Positions 25,057 through 43,231 of a stretch of DNA of 64,000 nucleotides are shown here, one piece after another; position 1 is the stretch's first letter; the number at the start of each line of letters is the position of its first letter. A model generated the notes under the pieces. That model had not been told where the DNA came from. It did not search any database and was given only the letters and a program-made list of their open reading frames with translations. This DNA comes from Hirundichthys speculiger (Eukaryota > Chordata > Actinopteri > Beloniformes > Exocoetidae): assembly GCA_018398805.1 (NCBI GenBank), contig JAGFBZ010002553.1, positions 1 to 64,000 of the forward strand, given 5' to 3'. The position numbers and the translations under genes are program-made.

Positions 25057-25106
25057 CATTGGCTCGCACTCGGTCACGTGATCGCTGCTACGTCACAGCC
25101 GGAAGT
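25057..25106 (+). promoter_or_regulatory. lgals8 proximal promoter motifs
   Basis: Within 100 bases of the start codon are an inverted CCAAT box (ATTGG, 25058-25062), an E-box GTCACGTGAT (25073-25082) matching 9 of 10 positions of the TFEB/TFE3 CLEAR element, a CRE-like TACGTCAC (25089-25096) and an ETS core CCGGAAGT (25099-25106). No TATA box is seen. The motif matches are direct; function is inferred. Confidence 0.5.
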
Positions 25107-25156
25107 AAACGGACGAGGAGCCGCCGGTGCCAAGTTTTCCTTTAAATGCACCAGAA

Positions 25157-28100
25157 ATGTCGGTTTCCCAGCCGAGACAGGTGTTTTCTTCCCCGGTACG
25201 AGCCTCCCGGTGTCTGAACCTGCGGTTGTCGCCGTTACTGCGTGAAGTTAAAGCCGTTAAACTCGCTTTAAATGAAGCTAGCTCGTTAGCTTCGACGCTC
25301 CTCCCGACAGATCGATATTTGCTCTAATATTTAGTTTAAAACACATTAAAGTCGTTTTTTTCCCTCTCGGTTGGGTTATTCGTGTAATTATTTATCTGTG
25401 TTAAAGAGACAGTGAGACTGAAATAATGATAAATACATGAGAACAAACGATCTGATTGTTTGATTAAAAACACACCAACGATTTCAACTTTAAAAGTCTT
25501 TATTTGAGTCTTTTATATTTAGTTTAACCTTTAAGGCCCGTTCTAAGATTATGGATACGTTTTTAATGAGGTAGCTATACATTTAATTAACTTTTATGGT
25601 TGATTTTTAAACCAACATCTGTTTAACTCTTTCTAAACCAGACTTTAGTCACGATGACATCATGGTTTTAGTTGGAAAAGTAAAAATCGATACACTGATG
25701 TTGGAACAGCGGCATTCCGGTTTGGTTCAGGTTTGGTTTTATGGTTTAAATTTAATTTTACTGCAAAGAAAGCAACAAAATGTCGACATTCTTCACATTT
25801 CACAAACCACGTGACTGTTTAATGACTCTGTTATTTACGGGATCATGTGGATCGGGTCTGACCAGACCTCTGTGGATAAAAACAAACCTCTGCTGGAGTG
25901 TAAAATAAATCCTGTAAGACTGTAGAAGTTTACAGACGTTCTTACGTTTCAGCAGGAAGTCGTTTCTCAGCTCAGGTGGAGCTCTGACAGGTGAGTCCAG
26001 GTGTTTGGTCTGTCTTTGTGTGACAACAACGTCCTGATTGTGTGTTCTCAGTCGATCCCCTTCGCCGGGACGATTCTGGGCGGTCTGCAGCCGGGCGAGA
26101 TGCTTCTCATCCAGGGATCGGTACCGTCTGGCTCCGACAGGTGAGGTGTTTGGTTCACCTGACCAGGTGACTCCGTTCAGAGTTATTCTGACCGATGTCT
26201 CCTCTGAAAACCCTGAACGTTTACCTGAAGGCTGCACCTGAGCTCCTCCCTGTCCGCTGTCCTGCAGGTTCCAGGTGGACCTCACCTGCGGCAGCAGCGT
26301 GAAGCCGCGGGCCGACGTGCTGTTTCACTTCAACCCCCGGTTGAAGAAGTCGTGCATCGTGTGCAACACGTTGCAGAAGGAGCGCTGGGGTCGCGAGGAG
26401 ATCCTGCACCAGATGCCCTTCAGGGTCGGAGCCGAGTTCGAGCTCATCATCCTCGCCTTGAAGGACAAGTACAAGGTGAGAGACGGATCAGAGGCCAGGT
26501 TTCCACTGCAGGTTTACGGAAATCACAGCCGCTTAGCAAAAATTAGCAACTTTGTCGTAAACCTTCAGGTTTGTAAAACCGTGACTTTTTCATGTAAAAT
26601 GACTTTTCAACTCAGCTCAGCGTTGAGGCGGAGGGTCAGGTGGTTGAGGTAGAGGATCAGATGGTTGAGGTAGAGGATCAGATGGTTGAGGTAGAGGGTC
26701 AGATGATTGAGGTAGAAGGTCAGATGGTTGAGGTAGAAGGTCCGATGGTTGAGGTAGAGGGTCAGATGATTGAGGTAGAGGGTCAGGTGGTTGAGGTAGA
26801 GGGTCAGGTGGTTGAGGTAGAGGGTCAGATGGTTGAGGTAGAGGATCAGGTGGTTGAGGTGGAGGGTCAGATGGTTGAGGTAAAGGACCAGATGGTTGAG
26901 GTAGAGGGTCAGATGGTTGCGGTAGAGGGTCAGATGGATGAGGTAGAGGGTCAGATGGATGAGGTGGAGAGTCAGATGGATGAGGTAGATGACCAGATGG
27001 TTGAGGTAGAGGACCAGATGGTTGAGGTACAGGATCAGATGGTTGAGGTAGAGGACCAGATGGTTGAGGTAGAGGGTCAGATGGATGAGGTAGAGGGTCA
27101 GATGGATGAGGTGGAGGGTCAGATGGATGAGGTAGATGACCAGATGGTTGAGGTAGAGGACCAGATGGTTGAGGTGGAGGATCAGATGGTTGAGGTAGAT
27201 GACCAGATGGTTGAGGTAGATGACCAGATGGTTGAGGTAGAGGACCAAATGGTTGAGGTAGAGGACCAGATGGTTGAGGTAGAGGACCAGATGGTTGAGG
27301 TAGAGGACCAGATGGTTGAGGTAGAGGATCAGGTGGTTGAGGTAGAGGGTCAGATAATTGAGGTAGATGGTCAGGTGGATGAGGCCAAGGGTCAGATGGT
27401 TGAGGTAGAGGACCAGATGGTTGAGGTAGATGACCAAATGGTTGAGGTTAGAGGACCAGATGGTTGAGGTAGATGAGAGATACCCTTGATGGTTGAGGTA
27501 GTAGAGAGGACCAGATGGTTTGAGGTAGAGGACCAGATGGTTGATAGAGTAGAGGGTTCGATGGGTTGAGGTAGAGGGTTCGATGGTTGAGGTAGAGGAC
27601 CAGATGGTTGAGGTAGAGGGCCAGATGGTTGAAGTAGAGGACAAGATGGTTGAGGTAGAGGATCAGTGGTTGAGGGGGGGGAGGGTCAGATGGTTGAGGT
27701 AGAGGTAAGGACCAGATGGTTGAGGTAGAGGTCAGAGGGGTCAGATGGTTGAGGGTCAGGGTTGGTAGAGGGTCAGATGGATGAGGTAGAGGGTCAGATG
27801 GAGAGGTGGAGGCAGTGGTTGAGGTAGAGGAAAAGATGGTTGAGGGTCAGAGGTGAGGCAGATGGTTGAGGAGAGGGTTGAGGTAGGGACCAGATGGGTT
27901 GAGGTAGAGGATCAGATGGTTGAGGTAAGAGGACCAGATGGTTGAGGTAGAGGGTCAGATGGATGAGGTGAGGTAGAGGAGAGGTGGAGGGTCAGATGGA
28001 TGAGGTGGTAGAGGTGGATGACAGATGGTTGAGGTAGAGGACCAGATGGTTGAGGTAGAGGACCAGATGGTTGAGGTAGAGGACCAGATGGTTGAGGTAG

Positions 28101-31100
28101 AGGATCAGGTGGTTGAGGTAGAGGGTCAGATAATTGAGGTAGATGGTCAGGTGGATGAGGCCAAGGGTCAGATGGTTGAGGTAGAGGACCAGATGGTTGA
28201 GGTAGATGACCAAATGGTTGAGGTAGATGACCAAATGGTTGAGGTTGAGGACCAGATGGTTGAGGTAGAGGACCAGATGGTTGAGGTAGAGGACCAGATG
28301 GTTGAGGTAGAGGACCAGATGGTTGAGGTAGAGGAGCCAGATGGTTGAGGTAGAGGGTTGAGGGTTGAGGTAGGGTAGGGTTCAGATGGTTGATGGTTGA
28401 GGAGAGGACAAGATGGTTGAGGTAGAGGGTCCAGATGGTGAGGTTGGAGTAGAGGACAAGATGGTTGAGGTAGAGGATCAGGTGGTTGAGGTAGAGGGTC
28501 AGATGATTGAGGTAGACGGTCAGGTGGATGAGGTGGAGGGTCAGGTGGGGAGATGGAGGTAGAGGGCCAGATGGTTGAGGCGGACGGGTCAGGTGGTTGA
28601 AGTAGAGGGTCAGATGGTTGAGGGTAGGTAGGAGGGACCAGATGGTTTGAGGTAGAGGGCCAGATGGTTGAGGTAGAGGACAAGATGGTTTAGGTAGAGG
28701 ATCAGGTGGTTGAGGTAGAGGGTCAGATGATTGAGGTAGACGGTCAGGTGGATGAGGCCCAGGGTCAGGTGGTTGAGGTAGAGGGTCAGATGGTTGAGGT
28801 AGAGGACCAGATGGTTGAGGTAGAGGATCTGGTGGTTGAGGTAGAGGGTCAGATAATTGAGGTAGACGGTCAGGTGGATGAGGCCAAGGGTCAGGTGGTT
28901 GAGGTAGAGGACCAGATGGTTGAGGTAGAGGACCAGGTGGTTGAGGTAGACGGTCAGGTGGTTGAGGTAGAGGGTCAGGTGGTTGAGGCGGACGGACAGA
29001 TGGTTGAGGTAGAGGGTCAGATGGTTGAGGTAGAGGGTCAGATGGTTGAGGTTGAGGTAGAGATGAGGAGAGGTAGATGGTGAGGTCAGATGGTTGAGGG
29101 TAGAGGGAGGGTTGAGGTAGAGGTCAGATGGTTGAGGTAGAGGTAGAGGGACAGATGGTTGAGGGTGGTGAGGTCAGAGGGTCAGATGGTTGAGGTAGAG
29201 GACCAGATGGTTGAGGTAAGAGGGGAGGGGTAGGGGTTGAGAGGGTAGGGAGGGTCAGGTGGTTGAGGTAGAGGACCAGATGGTTGAGGCCAGATGGTTG
29301 AGGTAGAGGACCAGATGGTTGAGGTAGAAGGGTCAGGTGGTTGAGGTAGAGGGGTTGGAGGTGGTTGAGTGGAGGGGTAGAGGGTCAGATGGTTGGCGGA
29401 GGTTGGTTGAGGTAGATCAGATGGTTGAGGTATGGTTGAGGTGGTTGAGGTAGAGGAGACAGATGGTTGAGGGTGGAGGGTCAGATGGTTGAGGTGGAGG
29501 GTCAGGTGGTTGAGGTTGAGGTAGAGGAGGGACAGATGGTTGAGGTCAGGTGGTTGAGGTAGAGGGTCAGATGGTTGAGGTGGAGGGTCAGGTGGTTGAG
29601 GTAGAGGGTCAGATGGTTGAGGTGGAGGGTCAGGTGGTTGAGGTAGAGGTCAGATGGTTGAGGTAGAGGGTCAGATGGTTGAGGTAGAGGGTCAGATGGT
29701 TGAGGTAGAGGGTCAGGTGGTTGAGGTAGAGGGTCAGATGAGTGAGGGTCAGATGGTTTAGGTAGAGGGTCAGATGGTTGAGGCGGAGGGTCAGGTGGAT
29801 GAGGTAGAGGACCAGATGGTTGAGGTAGAGGGTCAGGTGGTTGAGGTAGAGGGTCAGATGGTTTAGGTAGAGGACCAAATGGTTGAGGTGAGGGGAGGGT
29901 CAGGTCAGATGGATGGGGGGAGGGTCAGATGGTTGAGGTGGAGGGTAGGGGTCAGATGGTTGAGGTAGAGGGTCAGATGGTTGAGGTAGAGGACCAGAGG
30001 GTTGAGGGTTGAGGTCAGGGTTGAGGGGTCAGAGGGTGAGAGATGGTTTGAGGTAGAGGACCAGATGGTTGAGGTAAGAGGGTCAGATGGTTGAGGTAGA
30101 TGACCAGATGGTTGAGGTAGAGGGTCAGATGGTTGAGGTAGAGGGTCAGATGGTTGAGGTAGAGGACCAGATGGTTGAGGTAGAGGGTCAGATGGTTGAG
30201 GTAGAGGGTCAGATGGTTGAGGTAGAGGGTCAGATGGTTGAGGTAGAGGACCAGATGGTTGAGGCGGACGGTCAGGTGGTTGAGGTAGAGGGTCAGATGG
30301 TTGAGGTAGAGGGTCAGATGGTTGAGGTAGAGGGTCAGATGGTTGAGGTAGAGGGTCAGATGGTTGAGGCAGAGGACCAGATGGTTGAGGTAGAGGGTCA
30401 GATGGATGAGGCGGAGGGTCAGATGATTGAGGTAGAGGGTCAGATGGTTGAGGTGGAGGGTCAGATGGGTTAGGGGTTAGGGGTTAGGTGGGGAGGGTCA
30501 GGGTGGTTGAGGCGGACGGTCAGATGGTTGAGGGGTCAGAGGGAGAGGGTCAGATGGTTGAGGTTAGAGGGTAGAGGGTCAGATGGTTGAGGGTCAGAGG
30601 GTCAGGGTTGAGGTAGAGGGTCAGATGGTTGAGGTAGAGGGTCAGATGGTTGAGGGTCAGAGGGTCAGAGGGTTGAGGTAGAGGACCAGATGGTTGAGGT
30701 AGGACACAGGTTGAGGTAGGGTCAGAGGGTGAGGTAGAGGGTCAGATGGTTTGAGGTAGAGGTAGGTAGAGGTGAGGTTCAGATGGTTGAGGTAGAGGGT
30801 CAGATGGTTGAGGCAGAGGACCAGATGGTTGAGGTAGAGGGTCAGATGGATGAGGCGGAGGGTCAGATGATTGAGGTAGAGGGTCAGATGGTTGAGGTGG
30901 AGGGTCAGATGGGTTAGGGTTAGGGTTAGAGGGTCGGGTGGTTGAGGCGGACGGTCAGATGGTTGAGGTAGAGGGTCAGATGGTTGAGGTAGAGGGTCAG
31001 ATGGTTGAGGTAGAGGGTCAGATGGTTGAGGTAGAGGACCAGATGGTTGAGGTAGAGGACCAGGTGGTTGAGGTTCCAGTCAGAAGCGTAGCGTCAGCCC

Positions 31101-34100
31101 GCCATGAGACGTCTCTGAACTCTGCTGCGTTTGTGGTTCAGGTCGCCGTGAACGGAGGTCACGTGTTGGAGTACAAACACCGCCTGGATCTGGAGCGGGT
31201 CGACACCGTCTGCATCTCAGGAAAGGTCCAGGTCCAGGCTGTGGGCGTCCTCCCTCCTGCTTCTGTGAGTCCGTCTGCAGATCCAGCAGGACCTGAGCTG
31301 GTTCTGGAGCTGCTTCCTTCAACCCGTTTGTTTCTGGTTTCAGAGCGACGCCTCCTCTGGTGTGGGCGTGGCCAGTCGGGACTCAGGGGTGAACAAACTC
31401 TGATGCTAATTAGCTTTAGCCTGTTTTCCATCTGTAGGAATGTTCTGTCTCATTGATCAATGAAAAGGCTTATTAGCGGTTTTTAATCAGATCTCTCTCT
31501 TCTCTTCCTCTTCCAGCTGATCACCTTGTCTTCAGGTGATGAGGTGAGTTCAGACGCTCTGATTCAGCGTCTGTTAATATAAACCTGCACTGCTCAGGAA
31601 CAACACTGCAGAAAAACTTCAAGCTTGTTGACAAACTACAGTTTCCTTTAACCGACGAGACAAACCTGCTGATCTCAGTGCTGATTGGCTGATCAGCGGT
31701 GTGTGATGACTTCCTGTCTTCTGCAGAGCGTCCCCTTCAGGGCGCAGCTGGACAAAGGTCTGAGCGTTGGATGCAGCATCATCATCAAAGCGAAGGCCAA
31801 AGATGGCGCACAGAGGTACGGCACTCCTCACGGCGGTCGCCGTCACCGCCAGAAACCCAGCAGACCTGCAGAGTTTAACCGCTGGTTCGAGACCCGCTCA
31901 GACCAGTCTGCATCTGATAAACACTTTAACACAATAAAAAGAAAAAGAAAATCCAACCAGCAGTGAAAGTCAGTCACTGCTTTGTCTTTGGATGTTCTTG
32001 TGGAAGTGGTTGGAGGGTCGCTGGTTCGATCTCCATCTTCTCTGGTGGCCGTTGGTTTCCAGTTAGACCAGGTGGCTGAAAACTTCAAAACCACAGTTGT
32101 TTCATAGAACTCGTGTAACTTCAGGTTAGTGTTGCAGCAGGTAAATGACATGAAGACCACCGACTCAGCAGGTCAACGCTCAGAATGTTACATCAACTTT
32201 GTTTGAAATCAGCAGCCGTTCGGTTTGAAATCAGGAGTTGTTGGGTTTGAAATCAGCAGCCGTTCAGTTTGAAATCAGCAGTCATTGGGTTTGAAATCAG
32301 CATCCATTCGGTTTGAAATCAGGAGTCCTTGGGTTTGAAATCAGGAGTCCTTGGGTTTGAAATCAGGAGTCCTTGGGTTTGAAATCAGCAGTTGTTGGGT
32401 TTGAAATCAGCAGTCATTCAGTTTTAAATCAGTAGTTGTTGGGTTTGAAATCAGGAGTCGTGTTCGAAATCAGCAGCTGTTGGGTTCGAAATCAGCAGCC
32501 GTTAGGTTTGAAATCAGCAGCCTTTGGTCTTGAAATCAGCAGCTGTTCAGTTTGAAATCAGCAGCTGTTCAGTTTGAAATCAGCAGCTGTTCAGTTTGAA
32601 ATCAGCAGTCGGGTTTGAAATCAGCAGCCGTTGGGTTTGAAATCAGTAGCTGTTCAGTTTGAAATTAGCAGTTGTTGGGTGTGAAATCAGGAGTTGTTGG
32701 GTTTGAAATCTGCAGCCATTGGATTTGAAATCAACAGTTGTTGGGTTTGAAATCAGCAGTCATTCGGTTTTAAATCAGCATCCGTTGGGTTTGAAATCAG
32801 CAGCTGTTGGGTTTGAAATCAGCAGCTATTGGGTTTGAAATCAGCAGCCGTTCAGTTTGAAATCAGGAGTCATTGGGTTTGAAATCAGAAGCTGTTGGAT
32901 TTGAAATCAGCAGTCATTAGGTTTGAAATCAGCAGTCGTTCGGTTTTAAATCAGTAGCGGTTGGGTTTAAAATCAGGAGTCGTTGGGTTTGAAATCAGCA
33001 ACCATTTGGTTTGAAATCAGCAGCTGTTGGGTTTGAAATCAGCAGCCGTTCAGTTTGAAATCAGCAGCCGTTCAGTTTGAAATCAGCAGCTGTTGGTTTG
33101 AAATCAAGCTCACTTCCTCCAGATGCCTTTAAACTCTGAAACTGATGTTTTTTATCTGAATGTGACGTCTTTTATGTCTTTTTGTTAAACGTCCAGAGAA
33201 CTTAAACACGTCCCGTCCGTCTTTTCTTCTGTGATTTTCAGTTTCAGTGTGAATCTGCGAGCGTCGACCGGCAGCAGCATCGCTCTTCATCTGAACCCTC
33301 GTCTGAACAAAGGGGTCTTCGTCAGGAACTCCTTCCTGTCTGAGTGCTGGGGCCCCGAGGAGACGACGCTGGACGTCTTCCCCTTCGCTCCAGGACGGTA
33401 CTTCGAGGTGACCCTTGACCCCTGCGGGGACACGTGAACGAACCTGTGACCTAACTGGAGCTCTTCTGCTTCTGTAACGACGATTATTATCGTGTTATTG
33501 TGATTATACGTCAGAGTCCAGGGGCCAGTTCTCTTATTGTATCTGGTTACTAGAGCGTAAAAGACCACGTCATAACTAGAAAAGTTCTGGAGAACGTTGG
33601 AGGGGCGTCGCCGAGACTGAACGTTTGATTCGATGATGTCAGAAACTGGACCAATGAGGAGACGAGCAGCCAGAAGAAAACAATTTACACCGATTTACAA
33701 GTTTACACCGGTTTACAAGTTTACACCGATTTACAAGTTTACACCGATTTACAAGTTTACACCAGTTTACAAGTTTACACCGGTTTACAAGTTTACACCA
33801 GTTTACAAGTTTACACCGGTTTACACCGGTTTACAAGTTTACACCAGTTTACAAGTTTACACCGGTTTACAAGTTTACAAGTTTACACCGGTTTACAAGT
33901 TTACACCGTTTACAACAAGTTTACACAGTTTACAACAAGTTTACAACACGTTTACAGTTTACAAGTTTACACCGAAACACTTTACAAGTTTACACAAAAT
34001 GTTTACAAGACATTTTATCAAAAAGTTTTTCCAGAAGTTGATGCTTTAGACAAAGAAATCGTGATTTTTATAAATAAAAATTGTTATGTTGTGGAATCTA

Positions 34101-35047
34101 TGATTTTAAGATAAAAACTCGTAACTTAATCGTAATTGTACGATAAAGGTTTTAGAACAAAAGGTTTTAATCGTACAAGTTTATTTTTATGGTTTTTTTT
34201 ACAAATGAAGTAACAACTTTTTAAAACTTGAAATAGAAGAAAAAAATAGCTAATTTTGTAAAATTCAATATTTGTTTTTACAACAAAAATTCAAGATTTT
34301 ATGACAAAAATGTGCAACTTTATAAATCTGTATAAATCTATAAAACAGTCGTCATTTTTTGTCAAAAAGTTGTTTTTCAAAACTTTTAGACAAAATTCAT
34401 TATTTTAAATGAAAAGGTTTGATGATTGTCAATTCTACGTTCGGTGATTGTTCGACTGAAGTCTCGATTTTACAAGATTCACAGGTTAAAAATAAATGAG
34501 TCCTGCAAATGAAATTTTTTTTTTTTTTACTTTTTCAAATTTGAGATTTAACAGGAAAATTTTGATTTTAGGACAGTCAATCATTGGGTTTAAAATCAGG
34601 AGTCGGGTTTAAATCAGCAGCCGTTGGGTTTGAAATCATACAGTCAAAACCGTATGATTTTTTAAAGTGTTTTTTTTCTTTTAATAACAGAAATTAATAT
34701 ATTGAAATTCATCATTTTACAACAGAAATGTGTGATTAAATTGTGATTAAAGACTGATAACTGTATCTGGACCCGATGACCCCGTCGTGACCCCGTCGTG
34801 ACCCCGTCGTGACCCCGTCGTGACCCCGTTACATCATCGGCCTGTCGTCTCCCTGCAGATGATCGTCATGTGCGACCCGCAGCGCTTCAAGGTGGCCGTC
34901 AACGGAGACCACCTGCTGGACTACAAGCACCGGGTCCAGGACCTGAGCTGCATCGACCAGGTGGAGGTTCTGGGGGACGTGGTCCCGTTGGACGTCATGA
35001 TGATGAAACCTGGACCTCAGAAGACCTCAGAGACGCTGCAGCAGTGA
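25157..35047 (+). CDS. lgals8: galectin-8-like tandem-repeat galectin
   Basis: Galectin-8 is a cytosolic and secreted beta-galactoside-binding protein with two carbohydrate-recognition domains (CRDs); it marks damaged endosomes and lysosomes. Nine GT-AG coding exons, all in phase: 25157-25195, 26052-26140, 26268-26475, 31142-31264, 31344-31388, 31517-31543, 31727-31815, 33242-33407 and 34859-35047, giving 324 residues. The N-CRD has [45 protein letters not shown], and [15 protein letters not shown] after intron 3. The C-CRD has [34 protein letters not shown] and [17 protein letters not shown]. The H-x-NPR, V-x-N and WG-x-E sugar-contact residues are present in both. The linker is encoded by two micro-exons (45 and 27 nt), a usual site of alternative splicing. 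It continues about 18 residues beyond the family's usual end ([16 protein letters not shown]). Intron 3 holds a 4.4 kb VNTR. Galectin-9-like is the main alternative; the SSVKPRADV and CIVCNT stretches favour galectin-8. Confidence 0.88.
26640..31070. repeat. 21-bp VNTR in lgals8 intron 3, about 4.4 kb
   Basis: The unit GGTTGAGGTAGAGGGTCAGA plus T, with GGACCAGAT and GGATCAG variants, repeats about 200 times. Blocks at 26640-27440, 28020-28350 and 30085-30470 are regular; stretches between them carry indels. A multi-unit block with GATAATTGAGGTAGA and GGATGAGGCCAAGGGTCAG recurs at about 27350, 28130 and 28850, showing higher-order duplication. The 21-bp unit is seven stop-free codons, so spurious MVEVEGQ and LNHLTLY frames of up to 345 codons arise. 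Confidence 0.95.
32190..33105. repeat. 22-bp minisatellite in lgals8 intron 7
   Basis: The unit TTGGGTTTGAAATCAGCAGC plus two variable bases repeats about 40 times with unit variants (TTCAGTTTGAAATCAG, GGAGTCGT). Two or three isolated units reappear at 34580-34640, in intron 8. Confidence 0.9.
33679..33990. repeat. 9-11-bp minisatellite (TTTACACCGG/TTTACAAG)n in lgals8 intron 8
   Basis: Alternating TTTACACCGG and TTTACAAG units form an irregular array of roughly 30 copies that decays at its 3' end into ACAACAAGTTTACACAG. Confidence 0.9.
33995..34400. repeat. dispersed AT-rich repeat, paralogue of 41530-42370
   Basis: TTTTTCCAGAAGTTGATG, CTTTAGACAAAGAAATCGTG, GATTTTAAGATAAAAACTC and TTTTTACAACAAAAATTCAA align in order with 41537-42370 in the same orientation. 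This copy lacks the 409-bp element found after TTTTAGAC in the other copy. Confidence 0.75.
34778..34830. repeat. 11-bp repeat (GACCCCGTCGT)n before lgals8 last exon
   Basis: About five units of GACCCCGTCGT lie 30 bases upstream of the last lgals8 acceptor. Confidence 0.85.
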
Positions 35048-35584
35048 TACCTGGTGCGACGCTGCTTCACCTGTGAGATCAGCACCTGCTTCACCTCAAC
35101 CTGCTGTTCTTTTACCTGTTGTTGTCTAAAACCGATGAAGATGAATGTTTGACCCGTCTGTCATGACGAAGACGGAGTCGAGCCAAAGGTCAAAGTTCTC
35201 CTCTGGTGGAGAACATCAGGTAGCGACTGATGGAGCGACTCCGCCCACGACCAGTACGAGCGTCGGAAACAGGAAGACGCTCCGATGCTAGGAGCGCCGA
35301 CGGATTAGATGTTCACATTTACTCAGTTCAGTTTTAGCTCTTTAATGTTTAAAAAAAAACAACAAATACTTCCAAAACTTTCACTAGATTTTGACACAAA
35401 ATCAGTTTTGTTGCATCATGACACATTTCGTTTAACTGCAGCCTTTTATCTCATATTTTGTTGTAAATCACAACTTTTTAATTTAATGTTACAGCTTTTT
35501 GTTGTAAAATCCTAACTTGTTAACATAATGACGAGTTTGCGTCTGAATGTCACAAATGTTTGCTATCAGTTTGTGAATTTCGCT
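35048..35584 (+). other. lgals8 3' flank
   Basis: This probably holds the lgals8 3'UTR. No clear AATAAA is seen in the first 300 bases, so the transcript end is not defined. From about 35300 the DNA becomes AT-rich repeat. Confidence 0.35.
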
Positions 35585-36595
35585 ATTTTGACTTTTTAAC
35601 AAAATTATAACGTTACGTTGCAAAATTACAGATTTCTGCTGATCGCAGCCTCATATTCTGTAATTACGACATTCTGTTCTAAAATCACGAATTTTTAAAT
35701 AAAAAAATTCAACCCTTGAAGTTAATTTTACAATTTTTCACTGTAGAATATTCATTAACAAAATCATTGACGTAAATTAAAACTTTGTTCTAAAATCACA
35801 GGTTTGGAACTTTGTCGTAAAGAAGCTAATTTTTGTCAATCCCAACTTTTTGTAATTTGCCTTATTTTTGTAAAAAAAATCTTTTTTTGACTTTTTGTCG
35901 TTAAATTGCGACTGTCAGAGTTTCGAGCTTGTTTTCTTTTTGTTTTAACAAAATTATAACGTTACGTTGCAAAATTACTGATTTCTGCTGACCGCAGCCT
36001 CGTATCCTGTAATAATGATATTTTGTTCTAAAATCACGAATTTTTAAATGAAAATTCAACCCTTGAAGTTAATTTTACAATTTTTTGCTGTAGAATATTG
36101 ATTAACAAAATCATTGACGTTAATTAAAACTTTGTTCTAAAATCACTCTTGTTAAATCACAGGTTTGGAACTTTGTCATAAAGAAGCTAATTTTTGTCAA
36201 AAATCCGAACTTTTTGTAATTTGCCTTATTTTTGTAAAAAAAAATCTTTTTTGACTTTTTGTCGTTAAATTGCGACTGTCAGAGTTTCAAGCTTATCTTT
36301 TTGTTTTAACAAAATTATAACGTTAAGTTCCAAAATTACAGATTTCCGCTGACCGCAGCCTCGTTTCTCATAATTACGACATTTTGTTCGTAAGTCACGA
36401 ATTTATCAACGAAAATTCAACTTTTGATGTTAATTTTACAATTTTTTGCTGTAGAATACTGATTAACAAAATCATTGGCGTAAATTAAACAATTTGTTCG
36501 TTGTTAAATCACAGGTTTGGAACTTTGTTGTAAAAAAGCTAATTTTTGTCAAAAAAATCCCAACTTTTTGTAATTTGCCTTGTTTTTGTTAAAAA
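35585..36595. repeat. three tandem copies of an AT-rich unit of about 340-355 bp
   Basis: TTTTAACAAAATTATAACGT starts near 35595, 35943 and 36303. Each is followed by ATTTC(T/C)GCTGA(T/C)CGCAGCCTC, ACGAATTT, GTTAATTTTACAATTTTT, AATCACAGGTTTGGAACTTT and AAGCTAATTTTTGTCA in the same order. No coding content. Beyond it, 36600-37470 shows no gene. Confidence 0.8.
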
Positions 36596-37477
36596 GGTCC
36601 CATTTTAACGTCAGACTGCTTTTAGAGGTGAAACAGCTGCTCATCATGCTAACCTCGATGTTTGACTTGTGAAAAAACATCTAATATTGTATTTACACAG
36701 AAGAAACAGGATTAAACGAGAAGGTTCTGACTGTTTCAGTTACTGTTTCTATTACGAAGCTGCTCTTTTTGTTCACGCAACGTTTCCTTCGACCAGAACC
36801 GAAGCAACTTCCCTGGTAACGGGCCCGTCCCGGATTAACGCACATTCCTGAGCTGCTTCGTTAACAGTTAACCGCCGACGCGCAGCTTTCATGCTCTGAA
36901 ACAGGAACCAACGGGTTCCTGAAGAGTTCCTGCCCTGGTTTTGACCTGAAGGTCTTCATGGACCTGAAATACAGTCTTTATTTCCAGAACTTTTCTGTAT
37001 CAACGTTGTTGATGTTTGGTCATCAGTCATGATGGACCTGAAGCCTCATTTTTCTAACAAACTACATGTTTACCTGATCTGAACACCTGTAGCGTCATTA
37101 ACAAGCTCCTCTGTAAAATGTGACTAATGCATCCAGTGATGAGTTCTGTTCAACTCAAGCATCTGGTTCTGTTTCTAAATGCTCTAAATATCAGTAAATA
37201 AAGGAATTAAACATCCATCAGTGTTAATGGAAGGTTGGACGTCTGCTCATAAATGTCCTGGACCTCCAGCTCCACCTGGACCTGAAGGTTCTGGATCAGC
37301 TTGTGGGTTTTCACCTGGTCTACCAGTTTCCTGTCAGTCCTGAAACAGGTGGACTAACTGGTTCTACCCAGAGATCTGGGACCGGTTCTGACCCAGAGAC
37401 TTTTGGAGACGCTCAAATAAGATTAATTAATGACAGAACAAGTGACTTAAAGTCTCAAAAACCCAGAGACAACCTGC

Positions 37478-37483
37478 TTTATT
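37478..37483 (-). promoter_or_regulatory. candidate polyadenylation signal of rrm2 copy B
   Basis: AATAAA on the minus strand lies about 250 bases beyond the copy B stop codon. It is one of few candidates before the next gene-free stretch; the position is plausible but unproven. Confidence 0.3.
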
Positions 37484-37730
37484 CCAACTCCGACATAAAT
37501 AAAGTTAAAATATACAGTTACGGTTCCTGAAAGTGTTTAAAAGCACCGATATACACGTCTGGAGTTTTGTTTCAAACTGCAGGTTTATAAAAACAAGAAA
37601 ATAATAATGTATTTACAAAAACACTAAAAAAAAAAAAAAAAAAAGTCAGAAAGTTCATGGTTTGTGTGCATCAGTCCCAGCATGCACTGGGGCAGAGGTA
37701 GAGGTGCTGCTGGGCGGAGCCTGCAGGTGC

Positions 37731-43231
<5,501 letters not shown>

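Noticed and set aside
26607..30473. Frames of 345 and 275 codons (LNHLTLY, MVEVEGQ)
   Set aside because: A 21-bp intronic VNTR read in frame; it lies between two galectin exons that splice in phase.
32005..32035. tRNA-like B box (GCTGGTTCGATCTCC)
   Set aside because: No matching A box or cloverleaf arms at the right spacing; a SINE head is possible but unsupported.
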